Positions 9,689-18,344 of a DNA stretch of 64,000 bases are shown here, one piece after another. The notes beneath the pieces were generated by a model. That model was not told where the DNA came from, made no database searches, and was given only the letters and a program-made list of their open reading frames with translations. Every line of letters starts with the position of its first letter. Position 1 is the stretch's first letter. The stretch is from the NCBI RefSeq assembly GCF_000146345.1, contig NZ_GL397071.1, forward strand, positions 349,604 through 413,603, read 5' to 3'. The stretch comes from Peptoniphilus duerdenii ATCC BAA-1640. GTDB taxonomy: Bacteria; Bacillota; Clostridia; Tissierellales; Peptoniphilaceae. A program made the translations under genes and the position numbers.

Positions 9689-10067
9689 ACTTCCTCCATT
9701 TAAAAATTTTACCTGTTGATAAAAAAACTGTTAAAAACCTATCCACAGATGTGTACTAAATTGTGTATAATTTAAAATATCAACAGCTGTTTATAAGTAA
9801 ACTGTGGAAAAATAATATGAATATTCCTTATAAAATCTAAATAAATAAAAATATTAAGCTTAAAAAAGGAGTTTATTAACATTTTATACACAATTTGTTA
9901 ATAACTCCGCAATATCAACAAGTAATTTTTCTATCCACAACTTTTTCTTATAACTATGTATATTTTATCAAATAAACGGTAAGTTATCAACAATGTAAAA
10001 CTTTAAGATGTGGAAAAAATATTTAAAAAAATTAAAAAAAACATAAAAAATATATAAAAAAATATAA
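9689..10067. other. oriC, upstream part: DnaA-box-rich, AT-rich spacer
   Basis: This 419-bp gene-free stretch (up to 10107) is very AT-rich and holds at least eight DnaA-box-like 9-mers. Two match TTATACACA exactly (9762-9770, reverse; 9884-9892, forward). Near matches are TGTTGATAA 9714-9722, CTATCCACA 9739-9747 and 9931-9939, TGTGGAAAA 9803-9811 and 10009-10017, and TTATCAACA 9984-9992. Boxes occur on both strands. The right end (10020-10072) is almost pure A/T. Together with the dnaA-dnaN spacer it fits a bipartite oriC. Confidence 0.85.
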
Positions 10068-10072
10068 AAAAA

Positions 10073-10094
10073 TTCCCCGGATCAATCCAGGGAA
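10073..10094 (-). terminator. Intrinsic terminator after jag
   Basis: On the minus strand TTCCC and GGGAA enclose a second GGAT/ATCC stem, and the hairpin is followed by a T-rich run. It separates the rpmH-jag operon from the origin. Confidence 0.8.
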
Positions 10095-10107
10095 TATAAA
10101 AATTATC

Positions 10108-11016
10108 TCAATATTCTTTTTTAATTTGTACCACTATTCTTCTATTAGGTTCTTGACCTTCTGAATGAGTAAATACTCCTTCGAAATCCTTTAGGGCTTC
10201 GTGGATTATCTTTCTTTCGTGTGCATTCATAGGTTCAAGTCTAGCTGGTCTTCCAGTTCTTAAAGCGCGGTTGGCAGTCTTTTCTGCAAGGCTTATAAGA
10301 GTGTTCTTTCTCTTTTCTCTGTATCCAGAGGAGTCAACTATAACTCTTACGAAACTGTCGGAATGTTTATTTATAATAAGACTTAGAATATATTGGATTG
10401 AATCAAGGGTTGTACCTCTTTTTCCAATCACTATTCCAAGATCTTTTTCGTTACCTAGAATATTTACATTAAGTACATTTTTATCCATAGTAATGTCTGT
10501 GTCGTACTTAATTTCAAGTGGTTTTAATATTTTATCGATAAATTCATTAGAAATTTCGGTAAACTTTTCTATATCAAAGTTAGCTTCAGCTTCTTCGATA
10601 TTTTCTGAATCTTCTGTTTCTACTTCTTCATCTAAAGTTTTAGAAGTATCACAAGATTTAACTTCATGAACTTCTACTTTAACTTCTTCTGTAACTTCAG
10701 GTTTATCCTTACTTAATTCTTCAGATTTAGAAAATTTAGGTTCAGATTTTACCTTATTTCTTGTTTTGTTTTCAAATTTAGAACTTTTGCTATTCTCGGA
10801 TTCAAATTCTTCGCTAAAAATCTCTTTTAAAATATCTTCTGTATCTTCTTTTTTAGATACCTTAACTGCAGCGTCCTTTTGTCCAAATCCTAAGAAACCT
10901 TTGGAAGCTTCTTGTAGAACTTCTACAGTTACATCCTCTTTTTTAAGTTTTAGCTTTTTAAGAGCATCTTCTACTGCTTCATCTACACTACGTCCTGTAG
11001 TAATTACATAATTCAT
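10108..11016 (-). CDS. jag: RNA-binding protein Jag (KhpB/EloR)
   Basis: A protein of 302 aa with three parts: an N-terminal Jag_N domain (residues 1-50, MNYVITTGRSVDEAVEDALK), a long acidic low-complexity linker (about 60-150) and C-terminal KH and R3H domains. The KH loop is VIGKRGTTLDSIQYI and the R3H region has NRALRTGRPARLEPM. Jag/KhpB acts with KhpA in RNA binding and cell-elongation control in other Firmicutes. The ATG overlaps the yidC stop (TAATG). It is last in the rpmH operon and points at oriC. Confidence 0.95.
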   Translation of the reverse strand: MNYVITTGRSVDEAVEDALKKLKLKKEDVTVEVLQEASKGFLGFGQKDAAVKVSKKEDTEDILKEIFSEEFESENSKSSKFENKTRNKVKSEPKFSKSEELSKDKPEVTEEVKVEVHEVKSCDTSKTLDEEVETEDSENIEEAEANFDIEKFTEISNEFIDKILKPLEIKYDTDITMDKNVLNVNILGNEKDLGIVIGKRGTTLDSIQYILSLIINKHSDSFVRVIVDSSGYREKRKNTLISLAEKTANRALRTGRPARLEPMNAHERKIIHEALKDFEGVFTHSEGQEPNRRIVVQIKKEY

Positions 11017-11732
11017 TATACACCCTCCACTTCACGCTTGATGATAACATTCTGAATCAGTTGTTGTAAAACTTGGAATAAGTTAGAAACTGTCCAATAA
11101 AGGACCAATGCTGATGCAAAGTTCCTACCCATCATAAAGATCATAACAGGCATAACTAAAGTCATAGTATTCATCATTGATTGAGATTGTGCTGTTTGAC
11201 TTGCTTTATTAGCTGTTGAGTTTTGTGTTATCCATGAAGATAAAAATGTAGTAACAGCTGCAACTATTGGCAGAATAAGGGTTGTATCTTTAAGATCTAT
11301 ATCTTTAATATAGAAAAAATTCTTTGCAATGCTATCGTATAGTCCAGGTTCTTTAAACACATAGGTCGCTGGTTCATAGAATACTCTATAAAATCCAATA
11401 AGAACCATCATTTGAACGATCATAGGAAGACATCCACTAAGCATATTGTAGTTTGCATCTTTGTAGAGTTGTCTTTGTTTAGCAGCCAAAGTTTGAGGAT
11501 CATTTTTGTATTTCGTTTGGATCTTTTCAAGTTCTGGTTGTAACTCTGCCATCTTCTTTTGGTTTCTCATTTGAGAAATACCGATAGGTAGCATCAAAAC
11601 TCTAATGATAAAAGTGGATATGATAATCGTAATAGCAAAGAAAGAAATACTTTTAGGTTCTGGAAATCCTTTAGAAAGAACATCGTAGATAAATCTAAAA
11701 AAGATACCTAAAATTGTACTAATTGTTTTCAT
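11016..11732 (-). CDS. yidC: Membrane protein insertase YidC
   Basis: A YidC/Oxa1-family insertase of 238 aa that inserts membrane proteins with or without Sec. The conserved core starts with TIIISTFIIRVLMLP and continues with the cytoplasmic hairpin (MRNQKKMAELQPELEKIQ). About five hydrophobic segments follow. No lipobox is seen at the N terminus, unlike the lipoprotein forms of many Firmicutes, so it is a short non-lipoprotein form. It sits between yidD and jag as usual. Confidence 0.95.
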   Translation of the reverse strand: MKTISTILGIFFRFIYDVLSKGFPEPKSISFFAITIIISTFIIRVLMLPIGISQMRNQKKMAELQPELEKIQTKYKNDPQTLAAKQRQLYKDANYNMLSGCLPMIVQMMVLIGFYRVFYEPATYVFKEPGLYDSIAKNFFYIKDIDLKDTTLILPIVAAVTTFLSSWITQNSTANKASQTAQSQSMMNTMTLVMPVMIFMMGRNFASALVLYWTVSNLFQVLQQLIQNVIIKREVEGV

Positions 11733-11741
11733 TTATTCTCC

Positions 11742-11957
11742 TTATGGAAGGGGATCATAACCACCTTTACAAAATGGATTACATCTAAGTATACGATAAG
11801 TACTAAGATATAAGGCTTTAAAAAAACCATACTTCGTAAAAGCAAGTCTTGCATATTCGGAACATGTGGGTTCAAATCTACAGTGCCTTCCTGGCAGTAG
11901 ATACTTCGATATAACCTTTTGATAAAATTTAATAATCAAAAGAACTATTCTATTCAA
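11742..11957 (-). CDS. yidD: Membrane protein insertion efficiency factor YidD
   Basis: A 71-aa protein with the YidD (DUF37) motif CRFEPTCSEYA near residue 26 and RCNPFCKGGYDP at the C terminus. The family is membrane-associated and assists YidC-dependent insertion. The gene overlaps rnpA by 4 nt and precedes yidC by 9 nt. Confidence 0.95.
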   Translation of the reverse strand: MNRIVLLIIKFYQKVISKYLLPGRHCRFEPTCSEYARLAFTKYGFFKALYLSTYRILRCNPFCKGGYDPLP

Positions 11958-12274
11958 ATAAGACCCTTCTTTCTAAGAACATGTTCAAAAGATCTCTTAA
12001 GCTCACTATAATCTATGTAGGACTTATCCTTTTTTAAAATTAGGACAACATCATATCCCGGTTTTAGATCATAATCTCTTAAAATCATTCTAAGTCTTCT
12101 CTTAAATTTGTTTCTAGTGACAGCATTTCCAAACTTCTTGGTAATGACGAAACCGACCCTAGTAGTAGGAAGGTTATTTTTATTTAAAAACATGGTGAAG
12201 ACTCTATTTCCAGTTACATTCTTTTTTTTATAGACCTTTTGAAAATCCCTATCTTTTTTTAAAATTTCTTGCAT
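11954..12274 (-). CDS. rnpA: Ribonuclease P protein component
   Basis: A small basic protein of 106 aa that partners the RNase P RNA in tRNA 5' maturation. The family's RNR region appears as AVTRNKFKRRLRMILRD (about residues 53-69). Its ATG overlaps the rpmH stop codon (TAATG), so the two are translationally coupled. Confidence 0.95.
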   Translation of the reverse strand: MQEILKKDRDFQKVYKKKNVTGNRVFTMFLNKNNLPTTRVGFVITKKFGNAVTRNKFKRRLRMILRDYDLKPGYDVVLILKKDKSYIDYSELKRSFEHVLRKKGLI

Positions 12275-12408
12275 TATGCTGAAAGTTTCTTTCTTCCCTT
12301 TCTTCTTCTAGCTCTTATTACAGCTCTACCTGATTTAGTTCTCATTCTAGCTCTGAAGCCGTGTTCTCTTTTTCTTTGTTTGTTTTTTGGTTGATAAGTT
12401 CTTTTCAT
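12274..12408 (-). CDS. rpmH: 50S ribosomal protein L34
   Basis: A 44-aa ribosomal protein with the full L34 pattern: [18 protein letters not shown] at the start, an arginine-rich middle and KKLSA at the end. The start has an SD site at 12416-12420 (complement of CCTCC). It heads the rpmH-rnpA-yidD-yidC-jag operon. Confidence 0.97.
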   Translation of the reverse strand: MKRTYQPKNKQRKREHGFRARMRTKSGRAVIRARRRKGRKKLSA

Positions 12409-12434
12409 TATTTTCCCTCCTTTCCCATCTTAAA

Positions 12435-12464
12435 ATTATATACAACATAAACCTTGTTTGTCAA
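12435..12464 (-). promoter_or_regulatory. Sigma-A promoter of rpmH
   Basis: Read on the minus strand this gives TTGACA (12459-12464), an 18-bp spacer and TATAAT (12435-12440), a perfect consensus pair upstream of the rpmH SD. It fits the high expression expected for this operon. Confidence 0.85.
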
Positions 12465-12561
12465 TGAAAAGCTTATGAAATTAGAAGATTTAGGGATATT
12501 TAGATAATTTAAATGGAAAAATATAAATATGTGAAAATTTTTTGAAATATAACAAAATATA

Positions 12562-12613
12562 TTGAACATTGTTCATAAAAAGAGTAATATATTATAAAAC
12601 TGAACTATGTTCA
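12562..12613 (+). promoter_or_regulatory. Promoter with two TGAAC-N3-GTTCA operators
   Basis: A possible promoter has TTGAAC at 12562-12567, a 17-bp spacer and TAATAT at 12585-12590. Two identical-arm palindromes bracket it: TGAACATTGTTCA (12563-12575) over the -35 and TGAACTATGTTCA (12601-12613) near the start site. Their centres are 38 bp apart. Their position just upstream of a TetR gene suggests self-repression by that protein. Confidence 0.75.
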
Positions 12614-12630
12614 TTAGATTGGAGGTTATT

Positions 12631-13206
12631 ATGGAAAAGAAAAAAAATAAAGAAAAAGCTATCATGGATGCTGCTCTTAAGTCTTTTAGAGAAAAAGGAA
12701 TAGACAAGACTTCCATTAGAGATATTATGAGTGAATCTGGACTTGGTCTAGGAACTTTCTATCTGTACTTCAATGACAAGAATAGTCTCGAAGAAAAGAT
12801 AGTACTAGATATTCTTACAGATTTAATCTACAAGGCAGAAGTCCAGTGTAAGGAAGAAAATGCATCTGACAGATATATTTCTTTTGTAAGCTATCTTATA
12901 GATGAGCTCTTAAAAGACCCTCTCGAACTAGAGCTCATTTCAAAAAATGCGAACTGGGCACTGTATGCCAAGGTAGAAAATGATAGCAGATTTGAAGAAG
13001 CTGAAAACACTTTGAAGTTTGTACTTAACAGATTCGATTCTCTATTCAATGTTAAACTTTCTGAATCTGAGCAGATTTTTATAATCTCTCTTACTTTTCA
13101 TATAGTGCTTTCAACTTGTAAATCTTCTTTAAACGAAGATTCAGTCTTAACTATAGACGAGATGAAACCAATACTTTTTAAAATACTAGAAAAAATATTT
13201 AGATAG
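12631..13206 (+). CDS. TetR-family transcriptional regulator
   Basis: A 191-aa regulator. The N-terminal helix-turn-helix is typical (AIMDAALKSFREKGIDKTSI, then GLGLGTFYLYFNDK). The C-terminal ligand domain matches nothing I recognise. I chose the ATG at 12631 because it has a GGAGG 5-10 nt upstream; an earlier in-frame ATG at 12607 lies inside the second operator. It leads an operon with an MMPL transporter and a secreted repeat protein, so it probably controls that export system. Confidence 0.92.
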   Translation: MEKKKNKEKAIMDAALKSFREKGIDKTSIRDIMSESGLGLGTFYLYFNDKNSLEEKIVLDILTDLIYKAEVQCKEENASDRYISFVSYLIDELLKDPLELELISKNANWALYAKVENDSRFEEAENTLKFVLNRFDSLFNVKLSESEQIFIISLTFHIVLSTCKSSLNEDSVLTIDEMKPILFKILEKIFR

Positions 13207-13215
13207 AGTGATTTA

Positions 13216-15270
13216 ATGAAAAAATTTACAAAATTTATATCTCATCATCCGAAAATTGTATTTTTAGTGATGAGTTTTCTTCTTATTCCCTCTTTTATCA
13301 GTTATAAATTGACGGGAGTAAATTATGATATTTTGACCTACCTTCCTGGCGATCTAAAGTCTACACAGGGTCAAAAAATTTTAGATAGCGAGTTTAAAAA
13401 TGCAGCCACTGGTATGCTTATATTGGAAGGTACTGACCATGAGGCAGATGCTCTAAGAGAAGAGATTTTAAAGATCGATGGTGTTGAGGATGTAATATCT
13501 AAATCTTCTACTTTAGGAGATATGATTCCAAAAGATTTTCTGCCAGAAGATTTACAAAATGTTTTCTATGCCAATGGATCTACCCTTATGATAGTAAAAT
13601 TTAGCGAGTCCGCATCTTCTTTTACGACCATGTCTGCAATTGATCAAATAAAAAATATAGAGTCCAATCAAAAATATTTAAGTGGGATTTCATCCCTAGT
13701 TAAAGATACTAAAGAAATTATAGATAACGAGACTCCCATATATGTTCTATTAGCTGTTGCGCTAGGAATTATTATATTGGCTCTTACAAATGAATCCACT
13801 GTGATACCATTTGTATTTATAATTACAATAGGATATGCAGTTTTATATAATTTTGGAACGAATATATTTTTAGGAGAGATTTCCTATATTACAAAGGCAA
13901 TTGCGGCTGTACTTCAGCTAGCAGTAACCATGGACTATTCAATATTTCTATATCACAGGTATGTTGAAGAAAAAGCTTTAGACGACAACAAATATGATGC
14001 AATGGATGTGGCTATTCAAAAGACTATTTCATCCCTATTTGCATCTTCTCTTACCACTTTTGCAGGATTTATCGTTCTTATATTAATGAGGTTAGGTCTT
14101 GGAAAAGATATAGGACTTGTCATGAGTAAGGGAGTATTAATAGGGCTTATAGTAACGGTAACTCTTCTTCCTGCCATGCTTTTGATAGTTGAAAACCTTG
14201 TAAATAGATATAACCACAAGGTACTCTTACCTTCTTTTGAAAAACTTGCAGACTTCAATATTAGACATAAAAAAGTTTTAGCACTTGTGTTTGTAATTTT
14301 ATTTATACCTGCAGTCTATGGAGCTAGAAACACAAAGCTTTATTATAACTTGGATAGATCTCTTCCACAGGATTTGGATTCAATAGTTGCGCTAAATAAG
14401 ATGAAAAAAGACTATGATATGGCAACTACACATTTTATAGTTGTAAAAGATGATCTTTCTAATTCAGATTTAAATGGACTTATAGATGAATTAAAAGATA
14501 TAGATGGTATAAATTCAGTCCTAAGCACCAATTCTGTAACTGGAGTGATGCTTCCACAGGATATGCTTCCTGACAAGGTGAGAGATAATTTCTCAAAGGG
14601 CGGATATGAGATGATAATGGCTAACTCCAAGTATCAAACCGCTTCAGATGAGGTAAGAGAACAGATAAAAAGTATGAGAGATGTAATCAAAAAGTATGAT
14701 AAGGAAGGTTATTTAACTGGAGAAGCTGTGCTTACAGATGATCTTACAGATATATCTGCAGAGGATTTCAAAGTTGTAAACATTGCATCTATTGCAATTG
14801 TTTTTTTAATTATAGCTTTGGTATTTAAATCCATAGGTATTCCAATAGTCTTGATACTTGCAATTGAACTTGCAATTCAAATAAATATGGGGATTCCTTT
14901 CTATTTAAATCAAACCATACCATTTATAACTTCTATAATAATCGGGGTTATTCAACTTGGATCCACTATAGACTATTCAATACTTCTTACCAATAGATTT
15001 TTACATGAATACGAATTAAGTGGCGAAGTGGATGATGCTCTTAGAATTGCAGTTAAAGAAACTTCCAAATCAATAGTTACATCAGCCCTTTCATTTATGG
15101 CTGCAACGATTGGAGTTGGAATCTATTCAAAGATGGAGATAGTTTCAACTATTTGTACCTTCCTTGCAAGAGGTGCAATCATAAGTATGACGGTAATAAT
15201 ACTTCTTTTACCAGCTATTATATCGGTAACATTTCCATTTATTAAAAAGACGACAAAGGGATTAAATTAA
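13216..15270 (+). CDS. MMPL/RND-family transporter
   Basis: A membrane protein of 684 aa with the two-fold RND layout. An N-terminal membrane helix (about 13-30) and an outer loop are followed by five or six helices (about 170-330), then the pattern repeats (helix near 352, loop, helices about 520-680). DYSIFLYHRY in the first half and DYSILLTNRF in the second are the paired MMPL motifs in helix 4. MMPL proteins export lipids or other hydrophobic compounds using the proton gradient. It follows tetR by 9 nt and precedes the heptad-repeat gene by 12 nt. The substrate cannot be read from the sequence. Confidence 0.92.
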   Translation: MKKFTKFISHHPKIVFLVMSFLLIPSFISYKLTGVNYDILTYLPGDLKSTQGQKILDSEFKNAATGMLILEGTDHEADALREEILKIDGVEDVISKSSTLGDMIPKDFLPEDLQNVFYANGSTLMIVKFSESASSFTTMSAIDQIKNIESNQKYLSGISSLVKDTKEIIDNETPIYVLLAVALGIIILALTNESTVIPFVFIITIGYAVLYNFGTNIFLGEISYITKAIAAVLQLAVTMDYSIFLYHRYVEEKALDDNKYDAMDVAIQKTISSLFASSLTTFAGFIVLILMRLGLGKDIGLVMSKGVLIGLIVTVTLLPAMLLIVENLVNRYNHKVLLPSFEKLADFNIRHKKVLALVFVILFIPAVYGARNTKLYYNLDRSLPQDLDSIVALNKMKKDYDMATTHFIVVKDDLSNSDLNGLIDELKDIDGINSVLSTNSVTGVMLPQDMLPDKVRDNFSKGGYEMIMANSKYQTASDEVREQIKSMRDVIKKYDKEGYLTGEAVLTDDLTDISAEDFKVVNIASIAIVFLIIALVFKSIGIPIVLILAIELAIQINMGIPFYLNQTIPFITSIIIGVIQLGSTIDYSILLTNRFLHEYELSGEVDDALRIAVKETSKSIVTSALSFMAATIGVGIYSKMEIVSTICTFLARGAIISMTVIILLLPAIISVTFPFIKKTTKGLN

Positions 15271-15282
15271 AAGGAGAATAGA

Positions 15283-17706
15283 ATGAAAAAGAATTTACAA
15301 AGAGTGGTTGCGGGAGCTGTGGTATTTTCAATGCTACTACCTAGCACAGCCTTCGCAGCTAACAATATAAATAAATCTGAAACAGTATATGTAATTAAAA
15401 ATAATGGTGAGATAAGGGATAAGACCGTATCTGTTTGGCTTAATTCAGAAGAAAATATAAGGACAAAGGACAGGACAAACCTTGAAGATATTAAGAATTT
15501 AAAGACTGATGAAAAGATAGATTCAAAGGGTGGATTTATTGAATGGGACGAAGATAAGAAAGATATTTACTACCAAGGAAAGAGTGAGAAAGATCTTCCG
15601 ATAGATGTAAATATAAAATACTTTTTGGATGGAAAAGAGATGAAATCCAGTGAGCTCAAAGGAAAATCAGGCCATTTAAAGATAGAAATCTCAGCAGAAA
15701 ATAAAGAGTTTGCAGTTAAAAAGATAGGTGGAAAAAACAAAAAAATCTATGCGCCATACACAGTTTTAAGTGCCATGAGTTTCGATTCAGAAATCGCATA
15801 TAATATAGAAGCAAAAGATTCCAAAGTCGTAAAGGATGGCAAGAATGAAATAGTAACCACTGTCTTAACTCCTGGACTCAGAGAAAACTTTGAAAATATA
15901 TTGGAAGAAAGACAGATGGAAGAATTTAGAAATAGTTCTACCATAGAAATGGATGTAAAGGACTATGAACCAATAGAAGCCTATGTGGTGATTTCAAACG
16001 AACTATTCCAAAATAAACTGGATATAGAATCCATAGATAAACTTCGAGATGGAGTAAGAGAACTCGAAGACAATTCTCAAAAACTTGTGGATGCATCTGT
16101 AAAACTATCTAAAGCTCAAGGTGAGCTAAATAATGGAATAGCAAAGATGGGAGACGGAGCCAAGAAATTGGAAGATGGTTCAAAAGAACTCTACGATAAA
16201 TCTGGCGAACTTGAAAACAAGTTTGACGAAGTAATAGAAAAGATAAAGCCAGTACCAGAATATGCTGCCAAGATGGATGACGGAGGTAGTAAACTTTCAA
16301 CAGGCATCACAAAATACACAGAAGCAGTTGGAAAGATGAATGAAAATACAGGCAAGATGGTAGAAGGAGCCGGCAAACTTGCACAAGGTTCAAGAGAATT
16401 AGATGAAGGTTTGGGAAAACTAAAAATTGCAACATCTCAGCTTAGAGAAGGCTCATCAAAATTATCTAAAGTAAACGATCTAAAGGATAATCTAGTAGGT
16501 AAGCTTACAGAACTCAAAGCTGGAATAGGTGAGTTGAGCACTGGGGCAAATAGTCTTCACCAAGGATTAACACAAGCATCACAAGGTGCAAACGAACTAT
16601 CTCAAAAAAATGCGGCATTAAATGGAGCAATCCAAGAAATGAACTCAAAAGTTCAAGGTATAACTGGAGCAGATTTACCAGGCATGCAAAACCTAGATGT
16701 ATCTTCTGATTTACAAAATATAGGTGTAAATGCAAAATCTATTGGAAATAACTTGGCAGAAGTACAAAATGCGATAACACTCCTAAGTCAAGTGAAAGAT
16801 CCTACAGGACAAGTACAAGAAGCAATACAAATTCTTGCAGGAGCATCTCAAAATATAGGAGCAAACGCACAAGGCATCGCAGGATCTACAAAAAGTGTAG
16901 GATCTAAGCTAGAATCACTTCAAAACCTAAGCGGAAGCCTCGGAAATATTTCTTCACAAATAAAAGTATTAAAAACCAATATGAATAGTGTTGCAACAGC
17001 TTCAAATGGAATAAATGGAGGAATGGAAGAACTTTCTTCAAGTCTAAATGAATTGGAAGCTGGAGCAGGCAGAATCTCCGGAGGACTCCAAGCGATAGAT
17101 GCATCTCTAGAAAAAGGAATGGGAGAAGTTACAAATGGAATGGACCTATCTGAATTAAATAAACTTGGAGAATCTCTAGTAAAATTAGATGATGCAACTG
17201 GACAATTAAAAGAAGGATCCCAAAAGCTAAGAGCAGGCACAGAAGAAAGTGAAGCAGGAGTAGAAAAACTTGCTTCAGCAATAAATGAACTAGATGGCAA
17301 CTCCGAAAAATTAAATTCGGGAGCAAGTGAACTCTCTAATGGTCTTCATGAATTCAAAGAAAAATCCAAGATGTTAAATGATTTTCCAAGACTAAAGACA
17401 GAAGGAATCTCACCAATGAGGGAGGGAATTTGGAAAATAAACGATGGCATACACACACTAAGTGATGGAACTATAAAACTTGAAAATGGAAGTGTAGAGA
17501 TAGATACAGCTATGAAGACATTTAGCGAAAAACTACAAGAATTTAAACAAAAGGGAATAGACGAACTGGATAATAAGACTAGAGAGCTTCCAGAATTTAA
17601 AGAAATTGTAGACGAAATGAGCAGACTAGCTAAGGAAGAATCCTCATTTACAGGAACAACAGAAGGATTTGAAACCAAATTTAGAATAATAGAAAAGATA
17701 AAATAG
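15283..17706 (+). CDS. Secreted xxxLxxG heptad-repeat protein (YhgE/Pip-like)
   Basis: A protein of 807 aa with a signal peptide (residues 1-26, ending AFA). An N-terminal domain of about 220 residues is followed by about 500 residues rich in heptads of the form L-x-x-G (for example KLEDGSKELYDKSGEL), predicted to be long helices. Such repeats are known from YhgE/Pip proteins and from proteins encoded beside MMPL transporters. It ends SSFTGTTEGF and has no C-terminal membrane helix or sorting signal, so it is probably released or held by the transporter. As the third gene of the tetR-MMPL operon it may act as an extracellular partner of the pump; this is inference. Confidence 0.8.
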   Translation: MKKNLQRVVAGAVVFSMLLPSTAFAANNINKSETVYVIKNNGEIRDKTVSVWLNSEENIRTKDRTNLEDIKNLKTDEKIDSKGGFIEWDEDKKDIYYQGKSEKDLPIDVNIKYFLDGKEMKSSELKGKSGHLKIEISAENKEFAVKKIGGKNKKIYAPYTVLSAMSFDSEIAYNIEAKDSKVVKDGKNEIVTTVLTPGLRENFENILEERQMEEFRNSSTIEMDVKDYEPIEAYVVISNELFQNKLDIESIDKLRDGVRELEDNSQKLVDASVKLSKAQGELNNGIAKMGDGAKKLEDGSKELYDKSGELENKFDEVIEKIKPVPEYAAKMDDGGSKLSTGITKYTEAVGKMNENTGKMVEGAGKLAQGSRELDEGLGKLKIATSQLREGSSKLSKVNDLKDNLVGKLTELKAGIGELSTGANSLHQGLTQASQGANELSQKNAALNGAIQEMNSKVQGITGADLPGMQNLDVSSDLQNIGVNAKSIGNNLAEVQNAITLLSQVKDPTGQVQEAIQILAGASQNIGANAQGIAGSTKSVGSKLESLQNLSGSLGNISSQIKVLKTNMNSVATASNGINGGMEELSSSLNELEAGAGRISGGLQAIDASLEKGMGEVTNGMDLSELNKLGESLVKLDDATGQLKEGSQKLRAGTEESEAGVEKLASAINELDGNSEKLNSGASELSNGLHEFKEKSKMLNDFPRLKTEGISPMREGIWKINDGIHTLSDGTIKLENGSVEIDTAMKTFSEKLQEFKQKGIDELDNKTRELPEFKEIVDEMSRLAKEESSFTGTTEGFETKFRIIEKIK

Positions 17707-17722
17707 AAAAATAATTCACCTT

Positions 17723-17752
17723 GACTCCGGAGCAAGACTTCGGGGTCTTTTT
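17723..17752 (+). terminator. Terminator of the tetR-MMPL operon
   Basis: GACTCCG and CGGGGTC can pair, with an alternative inner stem AAGAC/GTCTT, followed by TTTTTT. Confidence 0.75.
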
Positions 17753-17779
17753 TAAATAAGAAAATGAGGCGGATATCTT

Positions 17780-18184
17780 TTATGAATTAATAAATACTAA
17801 ATAGTATCCCTTTAAGGCTTTTAAATCTTCAGCACTAAAAGCACCGTCTTTTGGATAGCCTTCATACCAAGTAACTTCACCTCTGTAGGTTACTTCTACT
17901 GTTCCATTGACATAATAATTGTCATAGTCTATGCATATCGCATGGAGAGTTCCTTTTACCTCTCCGTCATCATAATCGATGGCTCTTGGATAGTCAAAGT
18001 CCTTTCCATATGTTTTTTTGATTTGCTCAAACCTTTTGTACTCACCGTTAACTACATATATGTCGCCTTTTGATTTGTCGATTTTTATAGATTTACTATC
18101 AAAATTTCTTGCATCAACACTTAAACTTGTAGTAATTAATGAAAGCATTATTAGAAGAGCAAATACTACTTTTCTAAATTTCAT
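17780..18184 (-). CDS. Small secreted protein of unknown function
   Basis: A 134-aa protein with a signal peptide (MKFRKVVFALLIMLSLITTS, cleavage near VDA). The mature part is rich in tyrosine and acidic residues (YDDGEVKGTLHAICIDYDNY) and I recognise no family. The ATG at 18184 is chosen because GGAGG lies 6-10 nt upstream; an in-frame upstream ATG lacks an SD. It is a single gene, convergent with the MMPL operon. Confidence 0.7.
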   Translation of the reverse strand: MKFRKVVFALLIMLSLITTSLSVDARNFDSKSIKIDKSKGDIYVVNGEYKRFEQIKKTYGKDFDYPRAIDYDDGEVKGTLHAICIDYDNYYVNGTVEVTYRGEVTWYEGYPKDGAFSAEDLKALKGYYLVFINS

Positions 18185-18344
18185 AATTACCTCCATATGG
18201 TAAATAAATAAAGTATCCGCCTCAAATCAAGTATATCACAAAAAAAAAAAAACAGACTACGGTAATTTGATAAAATTTACTATTGCAATTTATCACGAAG
18301 AGGCGTAAAATTAATAAAAATGTCAAGAATATAAGGAGGATATT

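Noticed and set aside
9896..9912. Rex-like half site TTGTTAATAAC in oriC
   Set aside because: The second half is missing, and it is explained by A/T-rich DnaA-box variants.
16920..17735. Several antisense frames of 65-129 codons across the heptad-repeat gene
   Set aside because: They come from the biased codon use of the repeats on the other strand.
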